64,000 nucleotides of DNA from an uncultured Lachnospiraceae bacterium (GCA_947574135.1 CANPIM010000006.1:1-64000), one strand, 5' to 3'; shown: positions 16,985-25,852, counted from the stretch's first letter. Notes: generated by a model not told the origin, from the sequence alone. Numbers and translations are program-made.

Positions 16985-17917
16985 TTATTTCAGATTTTTT
17001 CGGACCGTTTGGGCAATTCCGGCCGCATGGAGGCCGTAGTATGCAAACACCTCCCGGGAACAGCCGGTGATGACTGGTGCGTCGGGCAGGGACAGGGTAA
17101 TCACAGGTCTGGGACAGGAAGAGGCAATGGTCTGGCAAACCATGGAGCCCAGGCCTCCGAAGGGGGCATGCTCTTCAATAGTCACCACCAGCCCTGCTTT
17201 TTTGGCTTCCTTTTGGATGGAGGAAACATCCAGAGGCTTGATACAGTACATATCCAGCAGGGTGGAAGAGATGCCTTCCGCTTCCAAAAGCCTGCAGGCG
17301 TCCAGGGCAGGGCGGACCATTTCTCCACAGGCAATGAGCAGAACATCTGTTCTGTCGCCGATTTTAGTAGCCTGATCCATGAGAAAGGGAATGGAATCCG
17401 CCTCATAGTTGTCCGCCACCGGATTGCGCCCCACACGGATATAGGCGCCCTTCTTATCGGAAAGAAGTGATTCCATGAGAAGCTTTGTCTGATGCCGGTC
17501 GCTGGGAAGGTAGACCCGCATGTTGGGAATTGCGCTGAGAGCGGCCACATCCTGGAGCGAGTGATGGCTCATGCCCAGGGCTCCATAGCTAATTCCACCC
17601 GAGATGCCTATAAGCTTCACATTGGTATCGGAATAGGCTACATCTACCTTGATCTGTTCATAGCTTCGGGTGGAGAGGAATGCTGCGGGAGAAACGGCAT
17701 AGGCCTTCTTTCCACAGCTGGCCAGTCCGGCGGCGATTCCCACCAAATCCTGTTCGGCGATGCCGGTCTCCAGAAACTGCCCGGGATACTGGCTGGCAAA
17801 GTGCGACAGGGATGCAGAGCCCCGGGAATCGCTGCACAGCACGACAATATCCGGATCTTTTGCAGCGTGATGGCAGAGAACCTCACAGATAATTTGACGA
17901 TTTGCTATGGTATTCAT
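16985..17917 (-). CDS. Transketolase, C-terminal subunit
   Basis: The 310-residue subunit carries the pyrimidine-binding and C-terminal domains of a split transketolase. ETGIAEQDLVGIAAGLA contains the glutamate that activates thiamine diphosphate, and the C-terminal domain has VVTIEEHAPFGGLGSMV. It works with an N-terminal subunit to move two-carbon units between sugar phosphates. Its start overlaps the stop of the N-subunit gene (ATGA), indicating translational coupling. AAGGAGG precedes the ATG. Because the partner gene carries a stop codon, this subunit may be orphaned unless another N subunit exists in the genome. Confidence 0.9.
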   Translation of the reverse strand: MNTIANRQIICEVLCHHAAKDPDIVVLCSDSRGSASLSHFASQYPGQFLETGIAEQDLVGIAAGLASCGKKAYAVSPAAFLSTRSYEQIKVDVAYSDTNVKLIGISGGISYGALGMSHHSLQDVAALSAIPNMRVYLPSDRHQTKLLMESLLSDKKGAYIRVGRNPVADNYEADSIPFLMDQATKIGDRTDVLLIACGEMVRPALDACRLLEAEGISSTLLDMYCIKPLDVSSIQKEAKKAGLVVTIEEHAPFGGLGSMVCQTIASSCPRPVITLSLPDAPVITGCSREVFAYYGLHAAGIAQTVRKNLK

Positions 17918-18732
17918 AAAAGAGCCTCCTTCCTTTCCATGAAATCCTGGAGTATTTGTTTGTATTCTTTCGGACTTGGGACCTTATTTTCCATGACAGA
18001 AGAACCACAGCCCTTTATGGTATTGGCAATCAAAACGGTAGGCTTTCCGAAGAAATGCTCCGCACACGCAAAGGCAGCGTCCAGCTGTTCTATGGAATTT
18101 CCGTCAGTCACATCCGTTACATTCCAGCCGAAGCTGGCAAAACGCTGATGGAGATCATCCAGAGTCATCACCTCCTCTGTGGGGCCGGAGATTTGCAGAT
18201 GATTGCGGTCCACCACGGCGCACAGATTGTCTAGGTGAAAATGGCCTGCGGACATGGCTCCTTCCCATACAGAGCCTTCGGCCAGCTCTCCGTCACCCAT
18301 TACCACATAGGTACGATAGCTTTGGCCATTCATTCTGGCGGCCAGAGCCATTCCCACAGCAACGGGAAGGCCGTGTCCCAGAGAACCGGAATTCATTTCT
18401 ATCCCCGGAAGCTTATTATTGGGATGGCCTATGTATTTGGAGCCGAATTTGGAAAAATTTTGGATGATGTCCTCCAGTTCCAGGAAACCGGCCTACGCCA
18501 GCACAGCCAGATATGCCTCTACAGCATGCCCTTTACTCAGAATAAACCGATCTCTGTTGGGATCTTCCGGATAAGCCGGATCCACATGCATCCTTTTTAG
18601 ATAGAGTGTCATCAATATCTCCAGAACACTCATATCACCACCAATATGTCCGCCGTTGCCTGCCATAATGATATCTAAAATGTTCTTACGGAGATCGTAT
18701 GACCTGGCCTGTAAAGAAGGAAGTGTTTTCAT
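17914..18732 (-). pseudogene. Transketolase N-terminal subunit interrupted by an in-frame amber codon
   Basis: The full frame would give 272 residues, the usual length of this subunit. It includes NGGHIGGDMSVLEILM, SKGHAVEAYLAVLA and, after the break, MNSGSLGHGLPVAVGMA and the thiamine diphosphate motif MGDGELAEGSVWEGA. A single TAG (complement of 18493-18495, codon 80) follows AVLA; both sides are in the same frame and otherwise intact. A GAG, AAG or CAG codon would be one substitution away. It is either a recent nonsense mutation, a sequencing error or a readthrough site. The ATG at 18732 follows AAAGGA. Confidence 0.85.
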
Positions 18733-18791
18733 ATACGATAAATCCTTTCTTAAAATGTTGACTGCATTCTCAGTCTGATAAAATAGATATA

Positions 18792-19375
18792 GGTACGCCT
18801 TTACAGGCAGGGAATATTTCTGTGAAAAACCGGCTGCTGGCCCAACCCATTGAGGGCGGCGATGCCGGGGAGGACGGCGCTCCCAGCGAGAGAACATTTC
18901 AAAGATATGAGAGGCTGGCCCAGGGCGGGAGTGGTATGATCTGGATGGAATCCATCTCCGTAAACGAGGAGGGAAAATCCACTCCCCGTCAGCTCTGGAT
19001 AAAGGAAGATACCATGAAGGGCTTTGGAAGGCTGGTGAAGAATCTTCACAGCCATCACGTTTCCGTGATTGCCCAGCTGACCCATTCCGGTCGTAACAGC
19101 AATCCGGATGGGAAACACGTGGCCGTGTGTGCCTATGAAAATCCTTTGCTGGCGCGGGAGAGGTTTCGCATGATCACCGACGGAGAGCTGGAGGCGTGGC
19201 ACAGGGGTGGTTTGATCTGGCCGGCTACGGACGGCAATGGATAGCCAACCCTCAGTATGCCCGGGAAATCCTGGAGGGCCGTGCTTTTTATAAAAATTGC
19301 ACCACCTGCGGCGCCTGTATGGCACTGCTGAAAAATGGAAAACAGATGCGCTGTGTGCAGAAGGAGCATACATAG
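18792..19375 (+). pseudogene. Old yellow enzyme-type NADH:flavin oxidoreductase remnant
   Basis: The N-terminal part (LQAGNISVKNRLLAQPIEGG and IAQLTHSGRNSNPDG) matches the start of OYE/enoate reductases. After ITDGELEAW the sequence jumps, in another frame, to FDLAGYGRQWIANPQYA and a Cys-bearing tail CTTCGACM. The middle of the barrel, probably well over 100 residues, is missing and the two parts are out of frame at about 19205. No proper start codon or ribosome site precedes the N-terminal homology. It cannot encode a working flavoprotein. Confidence 0.8.
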
Positions 19376-19441
19376 AGAGCCTTTTTAGGGGAGAACTTTG
19401 GGTTCAAGGAAGTGGTTAAACAAAGAAAAGAGGGGTGTTTT

Positions 19442-20266
19442 ATGACATATAAGCTGGCCTTGTTGGCCAAGGATATTCACAATTCTGTTCTGCCCAGGAC
19501 CTATGGCTTTTTTGGAGAGCGGCTGGGTGTGGAGGTAGATTTTAAAGTGGTAAATATTCCCTTGGAGGAGCTGGACGCCACGGTGGAACACATGCGCAGG
19601 GAGCTTCACGGCTTTACCGTTACCATGCCCTATAAGGTAAAAATAATGGAATTTTGTGATGAGCTGGATATTTCTGCAGAAAAGTGTGGCTCTGCGAACA
19701 CGATTTTGGTGCGGGACGGAAAGCTTGTGGGCTACAATACGGATGGATGGGGCATGATCAAGTGCCTGGAACTTCAGGGACATACCTTTGCGGGAAAGCG
19801 GGTGGTTCTGGTAGGAGCCGGAGGCGTGGCCCGTTCCATTGCCTATCAGCTTTCCATCCATGGTGTTACCCATGTAGATGTACTGAACGTGTTTGAGGAG
19901 GAAACCAAAGCCCTGGTGGATAAAATGGGAGCACTTTTCGCAGGTCATTCCCTGACGGATGAAAACTTATATCGCTATGGGAAAGGCGCGGATGTGTTTA
20001 TCAATGCCAGCATTTTGGGACAGGTGGGCTATGAGGATTACAAGGATTTAAGCTTTTTGGATTTGCTGGCCCAAAATGCCCTGGTGTTTGACGTAAATTA
20101 TTCCAATCCCCAGGCAAAGCTGCCCCAGGCTGCGGCACAGAGAAATCTGCGCTGCTATGTGGGAAAGGCCATGAGCTCCTGCCAGGGAATTCGCGCTATG
20201 GAAATCTGGACGGGAAGGAAACCCAGCGACCAGGATGCCCGGGATCTGATTGCTACGCTTTCTTGA
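19442..20266 (+). CDS. Shikimate dehydrogenase-like (AroE family) oxidoreductase
   Basis: The protein has 274 residues. FTVTMPYKVKIMEF supplies the catalytic Lys, NTDGWGM the catalytic Asp, and VVLVGAGGVARSIAY the NADP-binding loop. The family reduces 3-dehydroshikimate or related compounds. The substrate-binding start, normally SxSxxxHN, is altered here to LAKDIHNSVLP, so it may be a quinate- or amino-shikimate-type paralogue and not the biosynthetic AroE. No aromatic-pathway neighbours are present. GAGGGG lies upstream of the ATG at 19442. A terminator hairpin follows at 20309-20357. Confidence 0.8.
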   Translation: MTYKLALLAKDIHNSVLPRTYGFFGERLGVEVDFKVVNIPLEELDATVEHMRRELHGFTVTMPYKVKIMEFCDELDISAEKCGSANTILVRDGKLVGYNTDGWGMIKCLELQGHTFAGKRVVLVGAGGVARSIAYQLSIHGVTHVDVLNVFEEETKALVDKMGALFAGHSLTDENLYRYGKGADVFINASILGQVGYEDYKDLSFLDLLAQNALVFDVNYSNPQAKLPQAAAQRNLRCYVGKAMSSCQGIRAMEIWTGRKPSDQDARDLIATLS

Positions 20267-20308
20267 CAAGACACGGGCACACCGGGTAGAGAGGGGAAGA
20301 AGGAAAAT

Positions 20309-20357
20309 AAGCCGTTGCAATAACAGGCAGGAAACAGCCAGTGCAGCGGCTTGTTTT
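20309..20357 (+). terminator. Rho-independent terminator after the AroE-like gene
   Basis: AAGCCGTTGCA (20309-20319) pairs with TGCAGCGGCTT (20342-20352) with one wobble pair, followed by GTTTTG. It lies between convergent genes. Confidence 0.7.
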
Positions 20358-20372
20358 GCGTATGGATGGTAG

Positions 20373-21080
20373 CTACATCAAATCCTTCTCCTCCACCCTG
20401 TAAACAGAAAGACCGGCAAAAACCAGGGACAGCAACGTTAAAAGCAGAGGAAACATTACCTGATTCCGTAAGGTGAAATCCCCGATATTTCCCTGGGTGA
20501 GAAGGATCAACAGGAAAGAGGTGACAAGCACGGCCTTTGAGGAGTGGAGAATCAGGCCCACAAACAGAGCCATAAAGCTCATGGTGACAATCACCCCAGA
20601 TTTTAGAAGGAGCTGGATGTAGAAGCCGGGCTCTGTCATAGTAAAATCAATGAGAAAGGCAGAGTCTCTGAAATGGGACCCGGCCAGGATACAGCCATAG
20701 AGCAATAACTTTGTAAGGGTTAGGGCAACAAAGCTGAAAATCCACACGGCAAGCATCTGAGAAACCAGGATTTTCTGTCGCTTGATGGGGTAAGAAAACA
20801 TGAGCTGCATGGTTCGGTTGGAATAGGCGCTGACAATAAAGGAGGCGAGCATGACGCTGGTGAAAACCAGAAAGGACATGCTGGTAAAAAGCTCAATGGG
20901 AGCAGAGATACCGCTTAGCCCGGGGACTGTATCCGGTATACCGGTTTCCGGGTCATTGGCAATGCCCAGAAAAGCAAGGGCAAAGAGAAAGAGGCCAAGA
21001 AGGGACGCCAGGAGGAGGGCATTTCTACTATACCTCTTCATATGATTCTTTTTCCACTCTAATTTAATCAGCTTTAACAT
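20373..21080 (-). CDS. ABC-2 type transporter permease
   Basis: The permease has 235 residues and six predicted membrane segments, typical of the ABC-2 type found beside BcrA/LanF-like ATPases. The N-terminus LKLIKLEWKKNHMKRY is the usual cytosolic start. Its start overlaps the 3' end of the ATPase gene by 17 bp. With that ATPase it probably exports or detoxifies an antimicrobial peptide or similar amphiphile. It is the last gene of a four-gene minus-strand unit headed by a response regulator. Confidence 0.82.
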   Translation of the reverse strand: MLKLIKLEWKKNHMKRYSRNALLLASLLGLFLFALAFLGIANDPETGIPDTVPGLSGISAPIELFTSMSFLVFTSVMLASFIVSAYSNRTMQLMFSYPIKRQKILVSQMLAVWIFSFVALTLTKLLLYGCILAGSHFRDSAFLIDFTMTEPGFYIQLLLKSGVIVTMSFMALFVGLILHSSKAVLVTSFLLILLTQGNIGDFTLRNQVMFPLLLTLLSLVFAGLSVYRVEEKDLM

Positions 21081-21996
21081 GGGTATTTTCCTCCTCTGTC
21101 ATTTTCAAAAAGTAATCCTCCAGGGTTTCTCCCTTTTGAGCCAGGGACGTGATCTCCACCTGGTTTTGAGCCAGGGCCCAAGACAGCTCCTGGGGGGAGA
21201 TTCCCTTGTCATAAATGCGTATTTTTCCGTCCTCCACAAGCTTAAAGCTTGAAAGGCCCAGCTTTTCACTTAACACAAAGGCGGCGGCTGTGGGGTTTAG
21301 CACGGATACCTCCACGTAGGACAGGCGCCTCTGCCGGATGTCCTTCATGGCAATTTCCTGGAGCATTCTCCCACCCTTAATAAGGCCTACCCGATGGGCG
21401 ATACTCTCTATCTCCGAGAGAATATGACTGGAAATGAGAATGGTGGTGCCGGATTCCTCGGAAAGGCTTTGGAGCAGATCTCGGATATGCTTTAGTCCAC
21501 CTGGGTCCAGTCCGTTGGTGGGCTCGTCCAGTATAAGCAGCTCCGGCTTACAGAGGAGGGCCCGGGCGATTCCTAAGCGCTCCTTCATTCCCAGAGAATA
21601 GTTTCGGACCGGCTTGCCTGCGTCAGCGGTTAAATCCAGCATTTCCAGGGCATTCTCTATGCTGCCATGGTGATAGTATCCCATGTATTCACTGTGGAGC
21701 TTTAGATTTTCATAGCCGGTCATGTGCTCATAAAAAGTGGGGAATTCAACAATGCTTCCCATGCGTCCTAAGACTTTGTAGGACTTCGGCGTGAGGGGTT
21801 CCCCAAAGAGCTCAATAGTTCCGGCCGTGGGCTTCCATATGTTGAGAATCATTTTCATTACAGTGGTTTTTCCGGCCCCGTTGGGACCGATAAAACCGTA
21901 GATTTCTCCCTTTTCCACATGAAGGTTAATGTCCTTCACAAGATCCTTGTGACCAATGGTTTTTGTCAGGTGATTTGTCTGCAAAATATAAGGCAT
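21064..21996 (-). CDS. ABC transporter ATP-binding protein (BcrA/LanF-like)
   Basis: The ATPase has 310 residues. Walker A GPNGAGKT, signature YSLGMKERLGIARALL, Walker B LLILDEPTNGLDPGG and the switch His in ILISSHILSE are intact. A C-terminal extension of about 90 residues after the nucleotide-binding domain is typical of bacitracin/lantibiotic-resistance ATPases. The ATG at 21996 follows GGAGA; a start 30 nt further upstream is less likely. It is preceded by the short motif at 22021-22035 and by the histidine kinase gene of the same unit. Confidence 0.88.
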   Translation of the reverse strand: MPYILQTNHLTKTIGHKDLVKDINLHVEKGEIYGFIGPNGAGKTTVMKMILNIWKPTAGTIELFGEPLTPKSYKVLGRMGSIVEFPTFYEHMTGYENLKLHSEYMGYYHHGSIENALEMLDLTADAGKPVRNYSLGMKERLGIARALLCKPELLILDEPTNGLDPGGLKHIRDLLQSLSEESGTTILISSHILSEIESIAHRVGLIKGGRMLQEIAMKDIRQRRLSYVEVSVLNPTAAAFVLSEKLGLSSFKLVEDGKIRIYDKGISPQELSWALAQNQVEITSLAQKGETLEDYFLKMTEEENTHVKAD

Positions 21997-22020
21997 GGTG
22001 TCAGTCTCCTTTCTTCCTCC

Positions 22021-22035
22021 TGTCAAGAGAGGGTA
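22021..22035 (+). repeat. Short recurrent motif, copy 1
   Basis: TGTCAAGAGAGGGTA occurs just upstream of the ribosome-binding site of the ABC ATPase gene. The exact reverse complement occurs at 46369-46383, and near copies lie at 23862-23876 and 28075-28089. All four are at or just upstream of gene starts. Confidence 0.45.
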
Positions 22036-22079
22036 AACCCATTTTAGCAGCCTTACTTTTCAAAACTCTTGCCCAAATC

Positions 22080-23036
22080 TTACAAATTTCTTTCGGGAAG
22101 GGGAGGAGAGCCGGTTTTTAGCTTTACGGTAAAGGCGGTTTTCACATGGGGCGTGCTGGAAAGGGTGATGGTCCCGCCCATCTGCTGGGCCAGATTTTTG
22201 GCAATGCACAGCCCCAGACCGCTGCCCTGTGAGCTTCGGGAAGCTTCCATGGTAAAAAGGCGATCAAACACATGTTCCTGAAAGGCAGAGGGAATTCCCG
22301 GACCCTTGTCCACCACATCTACATACACATCCCCTTTGTCTGTCCAAAGAGCCAGGCCCAGATAGTTTCCCTGGGCGCCATAGCGGATGACATTTGAGAT
22401 AAGATTGGAGAGAATCCGTTCCAGGGATTCTCCATGGGCACGGACATAAACGGCCTTGGAGGGTAAGGAGATCTCCACCTGAAAACCAGCCTGGGTTAAT
22501 ATCTCATAATAATCAAGAAGGCTTTTCCGGCAGAGCTCGCAAATGTTCACACTGGAAAGTTCCAGATTCCTATCCCCGGCCTCTATTTTTGCCAGAGTAA
22601 AAAATTTTTCCATGAGCTGGAGGAGGTCCTGTGCCTTCTGCTGCACCTTTTGCAGCATATCCTCCGTGGCCTGGCCCTTAAGCTCCATGATTTCCAGATA
22701 GCCTAAAATAACCGTCATAGGAGTTTTCATATCATGGGAAATATTTGCCAGCATTTTCCTGGAGGCTATCTGGGAGCGGCGAAAATCTGCCTTAATTTTC
22801 AGATCCCGATCCAATAGCCGGTTGATCTGTGCAGCCAGCTCCATAAGCTCCCGGTTCTCCGTGAAAACCAGAATCCGTTCTTCACTGTCTGTGTCTGTGA
22901 TTTCCTTAAGCTTCCTGTGGATGGCCCCCAGGGAGGACTGGGTGCCGGTACGAAAGGCATATTGCTGGTACAAAACAATGCCCAGCAAGAGAAAGATACA
23001 GAGCGTGAGAAGGAAAAGAAGAAATTCCTGATTCAT
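22080..23036 (-). CDS. Sensor histidine kinase
   Basis: The kinase has 318 residues. A single N-terminal membrane segment (about 4-24) is followed by a short linker, the phosphoacceptor His in NISHDMKTPMTVI and an ATPase domain with NLISNVIRYG, DKGPGIP and GSGLGLCI. There is almost no extracytoplasmic loop, as in intramembrane-sensing kinases that work with ABC transporters. The start overlaps the regulator gene by 4 bp, so both are translationally coupled. The downstream ABC pair is the likely partner in sensing or output. Confidence 0.9.
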   Translation of the reverse strand: MNQEFLLFLLTLCIFLLLGIVLYQQYAFRTGTQSSLGAIHRKLKEITDTDSEERILVFTENRELMELAAQINRLLDRDLKIKADFRRSQIASRKMLANISHDMKTPMTVILGYLEIMELKGQATEDMLQKVQQKAQDLLQLMEKFFTLAKIEAGDRNLELSSVNICELCRKSLLDYYEILTQAGFQVEISLPSKAVYVRAHGESLERILSNLISNVIRYGAQGNYLGLALWTDKGDVYVDVVDKGPGIPSAFQEHVFDRLFTMEASRSSQGSGLGLCIAKNLAQQMGGTITLSSTPHVKTAFTVKLKTGSPPLPERNL

Positions 23037-23734
23037 GACAGATCCCCCAGCTTATAACCGATTCCCCACACCGTAAGCACATAGCGGGGATTGCGGGAAT
23101 CCTCCTCGATTTTATTGCGCAGCCTGCTGATATGGACATTGACTGCGTTTTCATCGCCAAAATAAGCGTCCTTCCACACAAGGGAATAGAGCTGCTCCTT
23201 GGTATACACCTTTTTGGGATTTTGCAGAAGAAGCTTTAGGATCTCAAATTCCTTTGCCGTGAGTTCAACGGGCCTGCCATTTTTGGTAAGGGTATAGTCA
23301 GACAGATTCATAGTCAGCTCCCCGGCCGAAAGAAGAGAGGGGGAGGATTGAGCAGAGCTGTCATACTGCAGGGCCCTGCGAAGGTTTGCCTTGATCCGGG
23401 CCAGGACCTCGGCCACGGAAAAGGGCTTTGTAATATAGTCATCCGCCCCCAGGCCAAGCCCCAGGGTTTTGTCGCTTTCTCTGTCCCTGGCGGAGAGAAT
23501 GAGAATGGGTACAACGCTTTGCCCTCGCATATGGGCCAAGACATCCATGCCGCTGACTCTGGGAATCATCAGGTCTAAGAGCACAAGGTGAAAGGGGGTG
23601 GTGTCAAAGAGGCGGCAGGCCTCCTCTCCGTCAAAGGCGCAGGTCACCTCATAGTTTTCCAATGTCAGATAATTCATCAGCATTTCGCTGATTTCCGGGT
23701 CATCCTCCACAAGGAGAATTTTATAATTGTTCAT
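23033..23734 (-). CDS. OmpR-family response regulator
   Basis: The regulator has 233 residues. The receiver domain has the acidic pair VEDDPE, the phosphoacceptor Asp in LVLLDLMIP and Lys in YITKPF. The C-terminal winged helix (about 130-233) contains LTAKEFEILKLLLQNPKKVYT and the wing YVLTVWGIGYKLG. It probably activates its own four-gene operon, which ends in the ABC transporter. AAGGAG precedes the ATG. The gene is divergent from the AraC regulator at 23922. Confidence 0.92.
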   Translation of the reverse strand: MNNYKILLVEDDPEISEMLMNYLTLENYEVTCAFDGEEACRLFDTTPFHLVLLDLMIPRVSGMDVLAHMRGQSVVPILILSARDRESDKTLGLGLGADDYITKPFSVAEVLARIKANLRRALQYDSSAQSSPSLLSAGELTMNLSDYTLTKNGRPVELTAKEFEILKLLLQNPKKVYTKEQLYSLVWKDAYFGDENAVNVHISRLRNKIEEDSRNPRYVLTVWGIGYKLGDLS

Positions 23735-23767
23735 GGTAATGTTTTACTCCTTTTTACTTGCATCCTT

Positions 23768-23796
23768 AGTATATCCTCTGGGGATGACAACAGCAA
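23768..23796 (-). promoter_or_regulatory. Promoter of the regulator-kinase-ABC operon
   Basis: On the minus strand TTGCTG (complement of 23791-23796) and TATACT (complement of 23768-23773) are 17 bp apart, about 40 bp upstream of the regulator start. Confidence 0.5.
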
Positions 23797-23861
23797 GCAG
23801 GTTTTGAAAACAGTCTAGAAACTTCCCCGGATTTAAGGTATAATGCACCTAGATCCTCTTT

Positions 23862-23876
23862 TGACAAGAGAGGGTA
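23862..23876 (+). repeat. Short recurrent motif, copy 2
   Basis: TGACAAGAGAGGGTA differs from the 22021 copy at one base. Here it is part of a partial palindrome (CTCTTTTGACAAGAG) about 46 bp before the AraC gene and about 20 bp after a TATAAT at 23839-23844. Confidence 0.45.
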
Positions 23877-23921
23877 ATCAGGGAAGAGGAAATCGGGAAA
23901 AAGGAAAACGAGGCGAAGGAT

Positions 23922-24839
23922 ATGTCACAGAAACAGTCTCTCCAAATACCACTTCTGTCAAAGGACAGTATTTCTATTCGGGAGGTGGGATTTCAGACCG
24001 TATATCACACCTCCAACAGGAATGTGGCTTACTTTAAGCATTACCACGACTACTATGAGATTGTATTTTATCTGGGGACAGAGCCCCTGCGGTATTGCTG
24101 GGAGGACCAGGAGTATCAGGTGATCCGGGGAGACATTATTTTATGCAATATGTTTGAGCAGCATATGTTTTCCTGCCAGGAAAATGCCCAGTATCAGCGG
24201 TTCAGCGTGGGAATTGAACCCCAGCTTTTGCTGCAATATTCCTGGGAGAATGCCAATCTGGCCCACATTTTTAATAGAAAAAGCAGACATTACCCCATCT
24301 ATCGCCCGGCTTCCGGGGACTTTGAAAAATATATGGGCTTGATTGAGGAATATTGTAAACTTCCCATGGGCTATGGAATGCCGGGAGTGCAGCGGGCCTT
24401 GATTCATCAGATGCTGGCCTATCTCTATAGCGACTGTTGCCGGGATCTGCCGGGGGCGGAGGCCGGGCACAGAGCCATTGAGCTGGTGGCCCAGCTGGTG
24501 CGTTATATTGATCAGCATCTTGCCAAACGGATTCTCCTGGAGGAGCTTTCCCGGGAGGTTCATTACAGCGTGGCCTATATCTGCCGGGTATTTAAGGAGA
24601 TTACCGGGGAGACCCTGGTGCAATACATTATAAAAAAGCGGATTGTATGGGCAAAGCAGCTTTTGGGAAACGGAGCTTCCATTATGGAGGCGGCCCAGCA
24701 GGTGGGATTCGACAATTACAGCTATTTTTATAAGGCCTTCCGAAAGCTGGAGGGCATGGGGCCAAAGGAATATCTGGAGCAGGGATTTTTTGGGGAGAAC
24801 AGCCCCTCTGGTAATGGCCAAAAAACAGTGGAAGTATAA
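23922..24839 (+). CDS. AraC-family transcriptional regulator
   Basis: The protein has 305 residues. The N-terminal half is a cupin-like sensing domain (HYHDYYEIVFYL, IRGDIILCNMFEQH), and residues about 195-295 hold two helix-turn-helix motifs (LEELSREVHYSVAYICRVFK and IMEAAQQVGFDNYSYFYKAF). Such regulators usually bind a sugar or related metabolite and activate neighbouring genes. The aldolase/dehydrogenase genes that follow in the same direction are the natural targets. GAGG lies about 8 nt before the ATG. A TATAAT at 23839 with a weak -35 is a candidate promoter. Confidence 0.9.
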   Translation: MSQKQSLQIPLLSKDSISIREVGFQTVYHTSNRNVAYFKHYHDYYEIVFYLGTEPLRYCWEDQEYQVIRGDIILCNMFEQHMFSCQENAQYQRFSVGIEPQLLLQYSWENANLAHIFNRKSRHYPIYRPASGDFEKYMGLIEEYCKLPMGYGMPGVQRALIHQMLAYLYSDCCRDLPGAEAGHRAIELVAQLVRYIDQHLAKRILLEELSREVHYSVAYICRVFKEITGETLVQYIIKKRIVWAKQLLGNGASIMEAAQQVGFDNYSYFYKAFRKLEGMGPKEYLEQGFFGENSPSGNGQKTVEV

Positions 24840-24912
24840 GATTGGAAATGTTTAGGAGAGAATTATAGATGGACGAAGGTGGGAAAAGGGCTTAAAATAA
24901 AAACAGTTACAA

Positions 24913-25039
24913 CGCGAGGCGGAACTTAAAACAGCGGAGGTCTGGACGGAGCCCGGAAGGATTTGCCGCCGGGAAAGCGGTAGAAAATTCTTCCAGAACA
25001 GGGGCGGAAGGAAGAGCGAAGCGGAACTAAAAATAGGAG
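24913..25039 (+). repeat. Dispersed leader element, copy 2 (upstream of HpcH aldolase)
   Basis: The element begins with GCGGAACTTAAAACAG, continues through GGAGCCCGGAAGG, and forms a hairpin between 24955-24964 and 24985-24994 that can extend through an inner CCGC/GCGG pair. It ends GCGGAACTAAAAATAGGAGG, which supplies the ribosome-binding site of the gene at 25049. Order and wording match the element before recU (2898-3050). Confidence 0.7.
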
Positions 25040-25048
25040 GAATAGAAA

Positions 25049-25840
25049 ATGAAGGAAAACAAACTGAGAAGCATTTTGAGCAGCAAGGGGACCTCTGTGG
25101 CCACCCGGATCTGGAGCACCTGGCCTACGCTTACAGAGGCGGCGGCCTCCACGGGCAGCTTTGACTACATTGAGTTTGTGGCAGAGTATGCGCCCTACGA
25201 TCTGCTGCAGCTGGAGAACCTGGCACGGGCCTGTGAGCTCCATGGAATTTCCTCTATGATTAAGGTGGATTTCCAGAACCGCGCCTATGTGGCCCAGAGA
25301 GCTCTGGCCGCAGGATTTCAGGCCATTCTGTTTACGGATCACAAGGATGCCAAAGAGGTGGAGGAGAGCATCTATGTGGTAAGCCCGGACTGCCCGGAGT
25401 GGGGCGGACGCTTTGGCTTCCCCAACAACCGCTGGGTGGGGTATCAGCCCTATAAGACCCAGATGGACTATGCGGCCATGGTCAAGGACAGTGTGCGGGC
25501 CTTTATGGTGGAGAAAAAGGAGACCATGGACAATCTGGAGGAAATCTGCTCGGTTCCCGGGGTGGACATGGTGCAGTTTGGCCCCTCTGACTACAGCATG
25601 AGCATGGGATGGGACACCAAGGATCACAAGGATGAGCTGCGCAAAATCGAGGAGCGGATGATTCGGATTGCCCTGGATCACGGCGTGGAGCCCCGGTGTG
25701 AGATTGACACCCCGGAGCAGGCGGAGTACTATAAGAGCCTGGGCGTGAAGCATTTCTGTGTGGGAGATGAATTCCGCAATCTCATGGCATATTGGAGAGG
25801 AACCTGCCAGGAGGTTCGTAAGCTGGCAGAAGGCAAATAG
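25049..25840 (+). CDS. HpcH/HpaI-family aldolase
   Basis: The protein has 263 residues with the family pattern of a class II 2-keto-3-deoxy acid aldolase: TRIWSTWPT at the start, SMIKVDFQN, the metal-binding acid region around EEICSVPGVDMVQFGPSDYSMSMG, and ALDHGVEPRCEIDTPEQA. Relatives cleave 2-oxo acids to pyruvate and an aldehyde. The substrate is not evident. AGGAGG lies 8 nt before the ATG and is part of the repeat leader. It is followed by two D-2-hydroxyacid dehydrogenases, suggesting a pathway handling 2-oxo or 2-hydroxy acids under the upstream AraC regulator. Confidence 0.85.
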   Translation: MKENKLRSILSSKGTSVATRIWSTWPTLTEAAASTGSFDYIEFVAEYAPYDLLQLENLARACELHGISSMIKVDFQNRAYVAQRALAAGFQAILFTDHKDAKEVEESIYVVSPDCPEWGGRFGFPNNRWVGYQPYKTQMDYAAMVKDSVRAFMVEKKETMDNLEEICSVPGVDMVQFGPSDYSMSMGWDTKDHKDELRKIEERMIRIALDHGVEPRCEIDTPEQAEYYKSLGVKHFCVGDEFRNLMAYWRGTCQEVRKLAEGK

Positions 25841-25852
25841 AATAATTTCAGG

